A stretch of DNA of 64,000 bases from Heyndrickxia vini (GTDB lineage: Bacteria > Bacillota > Bacilli > Bacillales > Bacillaceae_C): positions 2,448,653 through 2,512,652 of the forward strand of contig NZ_CP065425.1 in assembly GCF_016772275.1 (NCBI RefSeq). Reading direction: 5' to 3'. Positions 1 through 7,566 of the stretch are shown here, one piece after another. The notes beneath the pieces were generated by a model that searched no databases, had not been told where the DNA came from, and saw only the letters and a list, made by a program, of their open reading frames with translations. A program made the translations under genes and the position numbers. Numbering within the stretch: position 1 is the stretch's first letter; the number at the start of each line of letters is the position of its first letter.

Positions 1-147
1 AAAGGAATCTTGGAAATAACAAAGCCATTGACGGATCCATTCGAATTCGATAAAGGGGTTATTGTTTTGGCACATTGACAAAATGTCATTCCAAACTTCT
101 CGATATGTCATTAACTGTTGTAAACTGGTAATCTTCTTAATATTCAT
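1..147 (-). CDS. Partial GNAT-fold acyltransferase, CelD/BcsL-like (N-terminus only)
   Basis: An open frame enters the window from its left edge and begins at an ATG at 147-145, preceded six bases upstream by a good ribosome-binding site (AGGTGGG on the minus strand, 154-160). Only 49 residues are visible. The stretches VWNDIL and PFIEFEWIRQWLCYF have the pattern found at the start of the CelD/BcsL-type GNAT family (Acetyltransf_6), whose members sit in polysaccharide clusters and acylate sugars or other metabolites. It lies about 90 bases downstream of a glycosyltransferase on the same strand, so it probably belongs to the same exopolysaccharide operon. The catalytic C-terminal part is outside the window, so the family call is an inference from the N-terminal pattern. 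Confidence 0.55.
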   Translation of the reverse strand, partial: MNIKKITSLQQLMTYREVWNDILSMCQNNNPFIEFEWIRQWLCYFQDSF

Positions 148-236
148 TTATAGCCCACCTAAGGTTAAAAGTAATCCAGTCGCTCTTGTAACTAATACTT
201 TCAACTTTCCTTCCCCCTATAAAAAAATCTTAGGTT

Positions 237-1340
237 TTATATTTTGGATACCACTTGTTGATAAAACGTAAGAGTATCATCTACCATCCTTTCTATTGTA
301 AAATTTTCTATATAAATCATCCTGCCCGATTGTCCAAACTGTTTTCTAAGCATTGGCTGATCAATTAATTGCGTAATTTTTTCAAGCAAACCTTCCTTAT
401 CTCCTTTTTCGATAAGAAAACCTGACTTTCCATTTTGAACCAATTCACTTACTCCTCCAACATTACTTGCAATAACAGGAAGTCCTGATCGCATTGCTTC
501 AATAATGCTTAACGGTAAGCCCTCCCATTTTGATAGTAAAATAAAGATTTGTGAATTTGCTAAAATTTCAGGGACATCATCCCTTTTACCTAAAAAAGTT
601 ACTCGTTCTGATAATCCCCGTTTATCCACCTCTAATTCTATATCTCTCTTTAATGGTCCTTCTCCAACAAAATGAATTTTCCACTCTTTGGTTTTTAATT
701 TACTTAAAACCTCCACTAGTGTTTGATAGTCCTTTGGCTCCGCAAATCTAGCAACCATAATCATGTTGACAGGATTGATGTGTGGGGCTGCCAGTTTCCG
801 TCTTTCAATATCGGGGACGCCGTTTTGGATAACCCTAATTTTCTTTTCTGCAATCACTTTATTATTAATAGCAAGTTGCCGATCATAATGAGAAACTGAA
901 ACGATACCAGTTGAAATAAACCCTGCGAATTTTTCTAAAATGGAATATATCCATCTCTTCTTGCGGGATACACCTTCCGTAAATGCCCAGCCATGAGCTG
1001 TAAGAACGGTTGGTATTCCAAGCGACCAGCCTGCAACCCGCCCAATTAATCCAGCCTTTGATGAGTGTAGTGCCAATAAATCTGGCTTCATTGCTTTTAA
1101 AGCTCGCCTTAGTTCAATTAATGCCTTCATATCATAAATCAAATGAATTTCTCTTATAAGGTGTTTCACCCTTGTATGCGTAATTTCCTGTTGTTGTAAT
1201 TCTGGAAAGGCCGTTTCTGCACTTCCAGAAAATAATATGACGTCATGACCAATATGTTTAAGCCTTATCGCAAGATCCCTTACATGAATTTGTGCGCCAC
1301 CCGGTTCATCCATTCTTGTAATAAGTTGAACGATTTTCAA
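237..1340 (-). CDS. Glycosyltransferase family 4 (exopolysaccharide cluster)
   Basis: A 367-residue cytosolic GT-B enzyme that would transfer a sugar from a nucleotide donor to the growing lipid-linked repeat unit. The N-terminal acceptor domain carries GGAQIHVRDLA (about residues 14-24). The C-terminal donor domain carries GEGPLKRDIE (about 226-235) and the GT4 E-x7-E motif in WEGLPLSIIEAM (E273 and E281), followed by GLPVIASNVGG. The start is a TTG at 1340-1338, supported by AGGACGGTG upstream. It begins four bases after the stop of the interrupted polymerase/ligase gene, so the two were made as one transcript before the insertion. The sugar specificity cannot be read from the sequence. Confidence 0.85.
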   Translation of the reverse strand: MKIVQLITRMDEPGGAQIHVRDLAIRLKHIGHDVILFSGSAETAFPELQQQEITHTRVKHLIREIHLIYDMKALIELRRALKAMKPDLLALHSSKAGLIGRVAGWSLGIPTVLTAHGWAFTEGVSRKKRWIYSILEKFAGFISTGIVSVSHYDRQLAINNKVIAEKKIRVIQNGVPDIERRKLAAPHINPVNMIMVARFAEPKDYQTLVEVLSKLKTKEWKIHFVGEGPLKRDIELEVDKRGLSERVTFLGKRDDVPEILANSQIFILLSKWEGLPLSIIEAMRSGLPVIASNVGGVSELVQNGKSGFLIEKGDKEGLLEKITQLIDQPMLRKQFGQSGRMIYIENFTIERMVDDTLTFYQQVVSKI

Positions 1341-1344
1341 AGTT

Positions 1345-1987
1345 TCACCGTCCTTTTATTTTAATGGGTTCTGGCATCCCTTCATTTATTTCCTCTTCCG
1401 CGCACCAAGCCAAGGCTAAAAGCAGCCAAAAGTGCCTCCAATGCAATGTATCAATAAACAAACTATTAAAGATTAAACCCACTAATGAAGCAAAAATAAT
1501 CGAATATAGTCCCCTCACTTGGTAAGAGGAGCGTAAAGTGCGTTTTAACGCTTGTAACATACTTAGAATGAAAAAGACAAAAAAGGATAGAAAGCCGATA
1601 AGTCCATTTTCTGCAAATAAGCGTGCATAAAGGCTATGGGTGGACATCTCAAGATTCTCGTCACTTTGGCCAGGACCCATTCCGATTAAATTGGAAAAAC
1701 CCGCTTCAAACGCTGCCTTTTGAGTGGAAAAACGCTCCGTATCATAGTTTTGCATGCCTAATCGTTCATTAAGTAAGTTTGCAATTAATGGTGTATTTCC
1801 TAAATAGAAAAGGAGAAAAGTTCCAGCAATTAAGCATAATAATAGTGTGATTACTCTTTTTTTTATAGGAATATTGCTAATGAAAAGAAAATAGCAGGCT
1901 GATGCCAAAACACAATTTCCCCATGCTGCTCTGGAAAAACTGAGAAAAATACCTATTAAAAAAAAGACAAAGAGACCAAAATTGAAC
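1345..1987 (-). pseudogene. O-antigen ligase/polymerase-like protein, C-terminal fragment cut off by the IS element
   Basis: This frame encodes about 212 residues of a polytopic membrane protein with the conserved LSFSRAAWGN segment near the break, then several hydrophobic segments, a large loop (ERFSTQKAAF, GMGPGQSDEN, STHSLYARLFAENGLIG) and more membrane segments. That is the usual layout of the Wzy_C/O-antigen ligase family. The 5' part of the same gene is at 3411-3971. The apparent start codon for this piece lies inside the IS element and is not a natural start. Removing the IS plus four flanking bases joins the halves in frame, giving about 399 residues, a normal length for the family. 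The intact protein would polymerise or ligate the polysaccharide outside the membrane; the interrupted gene is unlikely to do so. Confidence 0.8.
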
Positions 1988-2028
1988 TGCACCCCAATTG
2001 TTAGACACAACTAACAATTGGAGGTGCA
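1988..2028 (+). promoter_or_regulatory. Large hairpin at the IS left end covering the orfA ribosome-binding site
   Basis: The first 17 bases of the element (1988-2004) are repeated in inverted form at 2011-2028, with one extra base and a six-base loop (ACACAA). The orfA ribosome-binding site GGAGG (2020-2024) lies in the 3' arm, and the arm is followed by GTTTTTC, which resembles a Rho-independent terminator. A transcript entering from outside the element would include both arms and could hide the ribosome-binding site or terminate. A transcript starting inside the left end would not include both. Limiting transposase expression from outside transcripts is a known strategy of other IS elements; here it is inferred from the sequence. 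Confidence 0.6.
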
Positions 2029-2036
2029 GTTTTTCT

Positions 2037-2546
2037 ATGTCTAAATATTCGTTTGAATTAAAATTAAGGGCAGTATTAGATTATTTAGAGGGCAAAGATT
2101 CCTTTCAAATAGTCGCTAGCCGTTTTAATGTCAGCCTGACTCCTTTAAAGAATTGGGTGGCACATTATAGAAAAAATGGTGAAGCTGGTTTAATTTCCAA
2201 CTATACAAATTATGATATTCAATTTAAAATGGACGTACTAAATTATATGAGTGAATTTGGAGCGTCCTTAACACAAGCTGCGGCTGTTTATAATATTTCT
2301 TCCCCTTCTACGATTCTTCAATGGCAGAGGCAGGTTGAAAGATTAGGTGTGGACGCTCTATTACCAAAGAAAAAGGGGCGTCCATCCATGAAAAAGGAAA
2401 TTAAGAAATCAGTTCCTGTAGAGGGTTCATATGAAGCATTACAAGCTGAAAATGAGCGTTTACGCATGGAGATTGCCTATTTAAAAAAGTTACGAGCCTT
2501 AATTCAAGAAAAAGAAAAATCACCGAACAAGACAAAGCGCAAATAA
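2037..2546 (+). CDS. IS150-type transposase OrfA (helix-turn-helix protein)
   Basis: A 169-residue basic protein starting at the ATG at 2037, twelve bases after a GGAGG ribosome-binding site. It holds two helix-turn-helix regions (about residues 1-50, with FQIVASRFNVS, and about 60-110, with LTQAAAVYNIS). A coiled-coil/leucine-zipper segment follows near the end (EALQAENERLRMEIAYLKKL), which in this family mediates multimerisation and fusion to OrfB. OrfA binds the terminal repeats and regulates transposition, and its fusion with OrfB by -1 frameshifting is the active transposase. An upstream in-frame start at 1998 is rejected because it lies inside the inverted repeat. Confidence 0.9.
   Translation: MSKYSFELKLRAVLDYLEGKDSFQIVASRFNVSLTPLKNWVAHYRKNGEAGLISNYTNYDIQFKMDVLNYMSEFGASLTQAAAVYNISSPSTILQWQRQVERLGVDALLPKKKGRPSMKKEIKKSVPVEGSYEALQAENERLRMEIAYLKKLRALIQEKEKSPNKTKRK
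2483..2489 (+). other. Programmed -1 frameshift heptamer A AAA AAG in the IS transposase
   Basis: In the orfA reading frame the codons TTA AAA AAG occur at 2481-2489, forming the classic slippery heptamer A AAA AAG in the correct phase. A -1 slip here moves ribosomes into a frame with no stop that reads on through KITEQDKAQIIYELRHEF into the OrfB start region. IS150 is known to use this type of site to make its OrfAB transposase. Confidence 0.75.
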
Positions 2547-3384
2547 TATATGAGTTAAGGCACGAATTTAAGGTGATTGAGTTAGTAAAGATCGCTGGAA
2601 TTCCACGTAGCACTTATTATTATTGGGTAAAACAAATGGATCGACCGGATAAATATAAGGAAATGAAGGAGTTAATTAAGCAGATTTTTGAAGAACATCA
2701 GGGACGTTATGGTTACCGTCGAATTACATTAGAATTACGTAATAAAGGGTATACAATTAATCATAAAACGGTCCGCCGTTTAATGATTGAGCTGGGTTTA
2801 AAGTGTCTCGTACGAATGAAAAATATCGGTCATACCGAGGACAAGTGGGCAAAACTGCACCTAATATATTAGAACGAGATTTCCATGCATCTAAACCTAA
2901 CGAAAAGTGGGTGACGGATGTGACAGAATTCCACCTACATGGGGAAAAGCTATATTTGTCGCCAATTATGGATTTATATAATGGTGAGATTATAGCTTAT
3001 AATATAGAACATCGCCCTGTATTCTCACTTGTTTCAAAAATGTTGGACGAAGCCTTTGACCGATTAAATGAGGAAGACACTCCTATCCTCCATTCTGACC
3101 AAGGATGGCATTATCAGATGAATCAGTATCGATCTGCATTAAAAGAACGAGGAATCATTCAGAGTATGTCCCGTAAAGGGAACTGCTTGGATAACGCAGT
3201 CATGGAGAACTTCTTTGGCTTATTAAAGTCTGAATTGCTTTATCTAAAAGAATTTGAGAGTATGGAACATTTTAAAGTAGAGTTAGTGAATTACATTCAC
3301 TACTATAACCACAAACGGATTAAGGCAAAATTAAAAGGCATGAGTCCGGTTCAATACCGAACTCATGCCCCAGTAGCTGCCTAA
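2486..3384 (+). pseudogene. IS150-type transposase OrfB (DDE integrase), broken by a one-base deletion
   Basis: OrfB is read from the -1 frame after the slippery site. It begins with the HTH_21-like region (IPRSTYYYW, GRYGYRRITLELRNKG) and runs to about 2820 in one frame. The rve integrase core then continues in the next frame to the TAA at 3382-3384. The core has the catalytic triad: D in KWVTDVTEF (codon 2917), D in LHSDQGWHY (3097) and E in [10 protein letters not shown] (3205), a D-35-E spacing. The break coincides with a run of five A at 2819-2823; six A would restore one continuous frame reading VRMKKYRSY. Either the copy is inactivated or the assembly dropped one A. Confidence 0.85.
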
Positions 3385-3410
3385 ATCCCGTGTCTAACTT
3401 TTGGGGTTCA

Positions 3411-3971
3411 GATCAAATAAACCAACTTTTTTAATAATGATGTGGTTTCAGCTTTATATAAAGTATAAATAGCAGCGGGAACCACAAAAGGCCCAAAAAC
3501 ATTTGGATCCTTGAATAACGATTTAATTCTTTCGAATTGCAGAAAGCTTTCCGTAAATGGTGAACGAAAAAAATACGCAAATACCCCTATTAATACCGAA
3601 ATAACTGCTGCTATTACATACCCATTAAAAATCGTTTCAATTACCTTGCTTTTGTATCGAAAAGATGTCCCTACGATAGACAACCAGGAAAGTACTAAAT
3701 AAAAGGAAATAAAAAAATAGAAAAAAGCCACACCTTCATTTTTTGCAAAAAATGCAGATAGTAAGTTTGCAAGCAAGAAGAATAGCAGCAAAAAAAACGG
3801 TAAAATAATAATGGAATGAAAACCATAAAATGAAAAAACACAGCCTGCGAGAATAAACAAACAAAGAAACAAATCAAATGGTGAAGGTTCAATCCATACA
3901 AATGAGCTCAACGACATGATTAAAAATAGAGAAGTTAAAACCCAATCCCTTCTCTGATGGTGATTCGTCAA
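3411..3971 (-). pseudogene. O-antigen ligase/polymerase-like protein, N-terminal fragment cut off by the IS element
   Basis: This 187-residue hydrophobic piece begins at a TTG (3971-3969) preceded by AAGGAG eight bases upstream; the codon just before it is a stop, so no earlier start is possible. It contains about five membrane segments (for example SLFLIMSLSSFVWI, FDLFLCLFILAGCVFSFYGF, ILPFFLLLFFLLANLL). It ends exactly at the IS right end, where a TGA is created. The C-terminal half is at 1345-1987. The start lies 15 bases after the flippase stop, so it belongs to the same operon. A product from this piece alone would lack the conserved C-terminal domain. Confidence 0.8.
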
Positions 3972-3986
3972 TCATCCCACTCCTTT

Positions 3987-5300
3987 TCACCTCGATTCAT
4001 TCGAATGTAAAGGCTTATCTTCATTTGGAAAACGAATTTTCATTACATACCAAGAAAAAAAGCCATTCGTGAGATATCCTATTGAAGTTAGAATGCTGAT
4101 ACAGAAAATAGCAGTAGTAGGGTTTTCAATGTAAAAAAATGAAAGAATCATAGATAAACAAATAAAGAAAAAACGAATCCCTTCACTTATCATTTGATAA
4201 TTTTGAGATTCCAGTGCATAAAAATTTCCTGAAATTGGATTAACCACCATTTTCATAAAATATAAAATCGAAATAATTTGAACATACTTACCCGCTTCTT
4301 TCCATGCTTCGCCGAAAAGAAAGGGAATGATCGATGGAACAATAAGGAAGATTAGTCCAATTATGACTAAGCTTAGAATGGACATTCTTTTTACAATCAT
4401 CCAGAATAATGCATTTAATTCTCTCCCCTTAGTTGAAAGCTTAGCTGATTGCGACATATATACTTGTTTGGCTGAATAACCGAGTAAAGCTTCTGGAACG
4501 GTTAAAATTTTCTCGGCTAATAAATACCACCCCGCTACTGCAGGACCATAATGCACCGCTAAAAAAACTGCTGGCATATGAGTACCTGAAACGTTAATAA
4601 GAGCAGACCAACTTGAAAGAAGTGGAAAGTTTTTATAGCGAATAAAAACCTTTTTTAGACCATTCAAGCAAAAAAGGCGTACATGAGGTTTATTTTTGAA
4701 AATAAATCTTAGTAATGTTAAAAATCCAGAAATCCTACCAATCACTTCGCCGGCCAATAATCCTAAAATACCTGTTTGGAAAATACCAAAAGTAATCTGT
4801 GATACCATTTGTCCACTATTCATATTGATCTTTGATTTAGAGATGGATAGGTAATCTTCAGTACGAATATTCCATGAATTTAATGCCTGAAACCAACCTA
4901 TCCCAAAAACACTAAAAGCTAGAAGCCAGGCGTAGTGCTCCAACTCGGGGGCATCAAGCCATTCTCCAATCGGTAAAATCCATGCGGCTATAAGAACGAA
5001 GACACTCATGAAAATAACGATAATTAGCGATAACATAAGCGTATCCCAAGCTTCTTGTTCATCCTTTGGTAAGGGGACAGCTTGGTCATACATAAGGGAT
5101 GCAATAACTGAAACACTATAAAGAATGGATAGATAAATCGAAAAAATACCAAACTCCTCCGGCGAATATAAATGTGTTAAAATCGGTGTTGTTAGTAGGA
5201 GGAATAATTGTGATAAAGCCGTTCCGGCAGCAAGAATCGAGATACTTTTCATAAAATGGTTATTTGAAATAAAACTTTTTAGATTTGCTATCATTTTCAT
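3987..5300 (-). CDS. Polysaccharide flippase (Wzx-like, MATE/MOP superfamily)
   Basis: A 437-residue integral membrane protein with about 12 hydrophobic segments and few charged loops. It starts with the amphipathic KSISILAAGTALSQLFLLLTT region typical of repeat-unit exporters, with LTHLYSPEEFGIFSIY at the first loop. Its expected role is to flip undecaprenyl-linked repeat units across the cytoplasmic membrane before polymerisation. The start ATG (5300) has a GGAGG site upstream. It lies between the PHP phosphatase and the interrupted polymerase/ligase, the usual gene content of a Wzx/Wzy exopolysaccharide locus. The substrate cannot be predicted. Confidence 0.85.
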   Translation of the reverse strand: MKMIANLKSFISNNHFMKSISILAAGTALSQLFLLLTTPILTHLYSPEEFGIFSIYLSILYSVSVIASLMYDQAVPLPKDEQEAWDTLMLSLIIVIFMSVFVLIAAWILPIGEWLDAPELEHYAWLLAFSVFGIGWFQALNSWNIRTEDYLSISKSKINMNSGQMVSQITFGIFQTGILGLLAGEVIGRISGFLTLLRFIFKNKPHVRLFCLNGLKKVFIRYKNFPLLSSWSALINVSGTHMPAVFLAVHYGPAVAGWYLLAEKILTVPEALLGYSAKQVYMSQSAKLSTKGRELNALFWMIVKRMSILSLVIIGLIFLIVPSIIPFLFGEAWKEAGKYVQIISILYFMKMVVNPISGNFYALESQNYQMISEGIRFFFICLSMILSFFYIENPTTAIFCISILTSIGYLTNGFFSWYVMKIRFPNEDKPLHSNESR

Positions 5301-5364
5301 TCTACAAAAACCTCCGCTAATTCAGGCAATACAATGACAGCCATTACTGAGGCGATTAAGGATC

Positions 5365-6138
5365 TTAAAAAAATAATTTTTTCCGCTTCTCAAATCTTAC
5401 CGGAGTGATGATGTTAAACTCCGTTCCGTTTACCACATGAATGGAATTTTCAGTCATATATTTTCTATGTTCTTTTGAGAAATATTTCTCCATATAGTTG
5501 TAGGCTGATACAAGTTCAAACGACCGGCTTGTCGTATTATGGGCATCAGACGCGATAAAGTGAACGAGATTATGTTTAAGCAATTTAAATGAGAATTTCT
5601 GGGAGTCTTTTCCGAACAAACCGACAACACTTGCAGCGGTCACTTGTCCCAAAGCGCCTTGGTTTACAAGATCAAACAAACGATTAGGTCGTCTTTGAAA
5701 TTCTTCATTTCTCTCAGGATGAGCAATAATCGGAATATACCCCATTAATTGCAATTTATAAAAAACTGATTCTGTAAAGTGAGGGATATACGTATAAGGA
5801 AGCTCAATTAGAATATATTTATTACTTTCACTTAAAGGGAGGATGTTTTGTTCAATGTCCTCTATATCCCTTGATATATCACCATGAAGATGAAACTCCA
5901 TGCCAGGAAGAACTTTTAATGGAATCTCCTGTTGACTTAATAAACTATTTAATTTTGATGTTTGGCTAAGGATTTCTTTAGGATGATTCATATAGAATCC
6001 ATTTCTATGATGGGGAGTGGCAATGACATGGGTAATCCCCATCTCTACTGCTTGTTTTGCCATTAAAAGGGCTTCATCTTGATCCCGAGCACCATCATCC
6101 ATCCCAGCTAACAGATGGCTATGAATGTCTACGATCAT
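5365..6138 (-). CDS. PHP-family protein-tyrosine phosphatase (CpsB/YwqE-like)
   Basis: A 257-residue cytosolic, metal-dependent phosphatase that in Gram-positive capsule loci dephosphorylates the partner tyrosine kinase. Metal ligands expected of the PHP fold are visible: DIHSHLL (H6 and H8) followed by GMDDGA, GMEFHLHGD in the middle, AHPERN, and ASDAHN near the C-terminus. The length matches the family (about 254 residues). The ATG at 6138 has AAAGGAGAG upstream. The gene follows the fused chain-length/kinase gene by 29 bases, so phosphatase and kinase are co-transcribed. It is unrelated to low-molecular-weight Cys-based phosphatases. Confidence 0.92.
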   Translation of the reverse strand: MIVDIHSHLLAGMDDGARDQDEALLMAKQAVEMGITHVIATPHHRNGFYMNHPKEILSQTSKLNSLLSQQEIPLKVLPGMEFHLHGDISRDIEDIEQNILPLSESNKYILIELPYTYIPHFTESVFYKLQLMGYIPIIAHPERNEEFQRRPNRLFDLVNQGALGQVTAASVVGLFGKDSQKFSFKLLKHNLVHFIASDAHNTTSRSFELVSAYNYMEKYFSKEHRKYMTENSIHVVNGTEFNIITPVRFEKRKKLFF

Positions 6139-6167
6139 TTCCCACTCTCCTTTTCACATTAAGTTAA

Positions 6168-7532
6168 TTAATAATAATGAGCCGAATGTTGGACTTTTCC
6201 GCAGTTTATAATGACCCCTTGAATATTCGCCTGTACTTTTTGCAACTGATGGATACTTTTTAGGGCTTGATCCAATTTTGTTTTTTTTGCATGTACGACA
6301 AATAAGCATCCATCAACTTTTGTTGACAAGGCAACGGCATCCGTAACGATTAAAGGAGGACAATCCATAATGACTAAATCAAATTTTTCTTTCAATAGTT
6401 CAAGTAATTGATCCATTTTATTTGATGATAATACTTCCGCAGGATTGTGTGGATGCGGACCCGTGCTAATAAAAGACAGATTCGGTACTTCGGTAGAGTG
6501 GATAATTTGGTCCAATTCCATGTTTCCTTCCAGATAATTCGTGAGCCCGCTTCTTGCAGGTGTATTAAAAAGGAGGGAACCTACACCTTTTCTTAAATCA
6601 GTGTCTACATAAACAGTCTGCTTATTATCCATTGCCATGCAAATTGCTAAATTTCCGGCTGTTAATGACTTTCCTTCTTCTGGATTTGAACCGGTTATAA
6701 GAATAGATTTTATATTTTGCTGATTCATTGCATACTGTAGATTGGTTCTAAGTACCCGATAAGATTCGATAATTGGAGAAAATTTATCAACTTTTGGTAA
6801 AGTTTTTAAATAACGATGATTAATGATCAATGATCTGTTCTTTCCTTTAGTATTTCCGGCAATTTCGGGAATGAGTCCAAGTGTAGATAGTTGAAAAGCC
6901 TTTTCTATTTTTTCAACTGAATCGGTTTTTGCAAAAATTGTTTCTCTTAAAAGCAAATTAATTATGGATACTACGATACCAAGAAGAAAGGCGAGAACTG
7001 TATAGATAATGTGGTTGGGTTTAATCGGCGAAGTATTTGTATTATTATTGGCTGTTGTTAGTATCTGGATATTATCAATTTTCATTAAGTTTCTTATTTC
7101 TTGCTGAAAGATTCGAGCTGTCGAATTTGCAAGTTTTGCAGCTTTTGAATAACTATTATCTTGGGCGGTAATCGAAATAATTTGGGATTGTGGATTTGTT
7201 TCGATAGTAATCTGTTTTGCCAAATCCTCTATTTTTTTAGAACTATTTACTTCTTCTGATACTTTTTCTAATACTCTAGAACTCTTCAAAATATATTTAT
7301 ACGTTTCAATAAGCATGAGGTTTTTATCAATTTCGCCTGCTGAAAGATCCTGTGTTTCAGAACTTGATAATGAATGATTAACTAATAGTTCAGTTTTCGC
7401 CTGATAGACAGATGGTAGAAGATAGCTTAATAAAGCACCCAATAGGGTGAAAATAATAACGGTAAAAATAATGATACGTCTTCTACTTTTTAAAATATTT
7501 AAAATGTCTTTAAGTTCTGCAGAATGATTCAT
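6168..7532 (-). CDS. Fused chain-length regulator and BY-type tyrosine kinase (Wzz domain + CapB-like kinase)
   Basis: A single 454-residue polypeptide combines the two parts that most Firmicutes encode separately. The Wzz domain has membrane segments at about 20-42 and 174-195 with an extracytoplasmic region between. The cytoplasmic kinase has Walker A in GSNPEEGKS (281-289), Walker A' in VYVDTDLRKG (about 307-316) and Walker B in LVIMDCPP (386-393). The protein ends HSAHYY, so only two tyrosines form the usual autophosphorylated tail. BY kinases control chain length and export of polysaccharide through phosphorylation cycles opposed by the PHP phosphatase next door. The fused layout resembles proteobacterial Wzc. 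The ATG at 7532 follows AAAGGG. Confidence 0.88.
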   Translation of the reverse strand: MNHSAELKDILNILKSRRRIIIFTVIIFTLLGALLSYLLPSVYQAKTELLVNHSLSSSETQDLSAGEIDKNLMLIETYKYILKSSRVLEKVSEEVNSSKKIEDLAKQITIETNPQSQIISITAQDNSYSKAAKLANSTARIFQQEIRNLMKIDNIQILTTANNNTNTSPIKPNHIIYTVLAFLLGIVVSIINLLLRETIFAKTDSVEKIEKAFQLSTLGLIPEIAGNTKGKNRSLIINHRYLKTLPKVDKFSPIIESYRVLRTNLQYAMNQQNIKSILITGSNPEEGKSLTAGNLAICMAMDNKQTVYVDTDLRKGVGSLLFNTPARSGLTNYLEGNMELDQIIHSTEVPNLSFISTGPHPHNPAEVLSSNKMDQLLELLKEKFDLVIMDCPPLIVTDAVALSTKVDGCLFVVHAKKTKLDQALKSIHQLQKVQANIQGVIINCGKVQHSAHYY

Positions 7533-7566
7533 TCTTATTCAGCCCTTTAAAAGATTGTACTTCCAT

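Larger units (their letters stand above)
1988..3410 (+). mobile_element. IS3-family insertion sequence, IS150-like, inserted in the polymerase/ligase gene
   Basis: The element is 1423 bp long and opposite in orientation to its host gene. The ends are imperfect inverted repeats: TGCACCCCAATTGTTAGACAC at 1988-2008 (left; 21 positions) against the complement of 3390-3410 at the right, which reads TGAACCCCAAAAG then TTAGACAC. Flanking bases are GAAC (1984-1987) and GATC (3411-3414), consistent with a 4-bp target duplication carrying one mismatch. It contains an OrfA with helix-turn-helix domains, a consensus -1 frameshift heptamer and an OrfB with a DD(35)E catalytic triad, the standard IS3 design. 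OrfB carries an apparent one-base deletion, so the copy is probably inactive unless that is a sequencing error. Confidence 0.93.

Noticed and set aside
62-271. Plus-strand open frame of 69 codons at the left edge
   Set aside because: It has no ribosome-binding site and lies across the well-supported start of a minus-strand GNAT gene and the end of the glycosyltransferase.
2819-2823. A second programmed frameshift inside OrfB
   Set aside because: The slip would be needed at A AAA AT, not a classic heptamer, and the reading is simply restored by one extra A, so a deletion is the simpler explanation.
2803-3384. A separate transposase gene starting at 2803
   Set aside because: The sequence is the second half of OrfB; the ATG is a by-product of the frame break and there is no ribosome-binding site.
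1345-3971. Two independent small membrane proteins on either side of the IS
   Set aside because: Removing the element and a 4-base duplication joins them in frame as one protein of normal family length.
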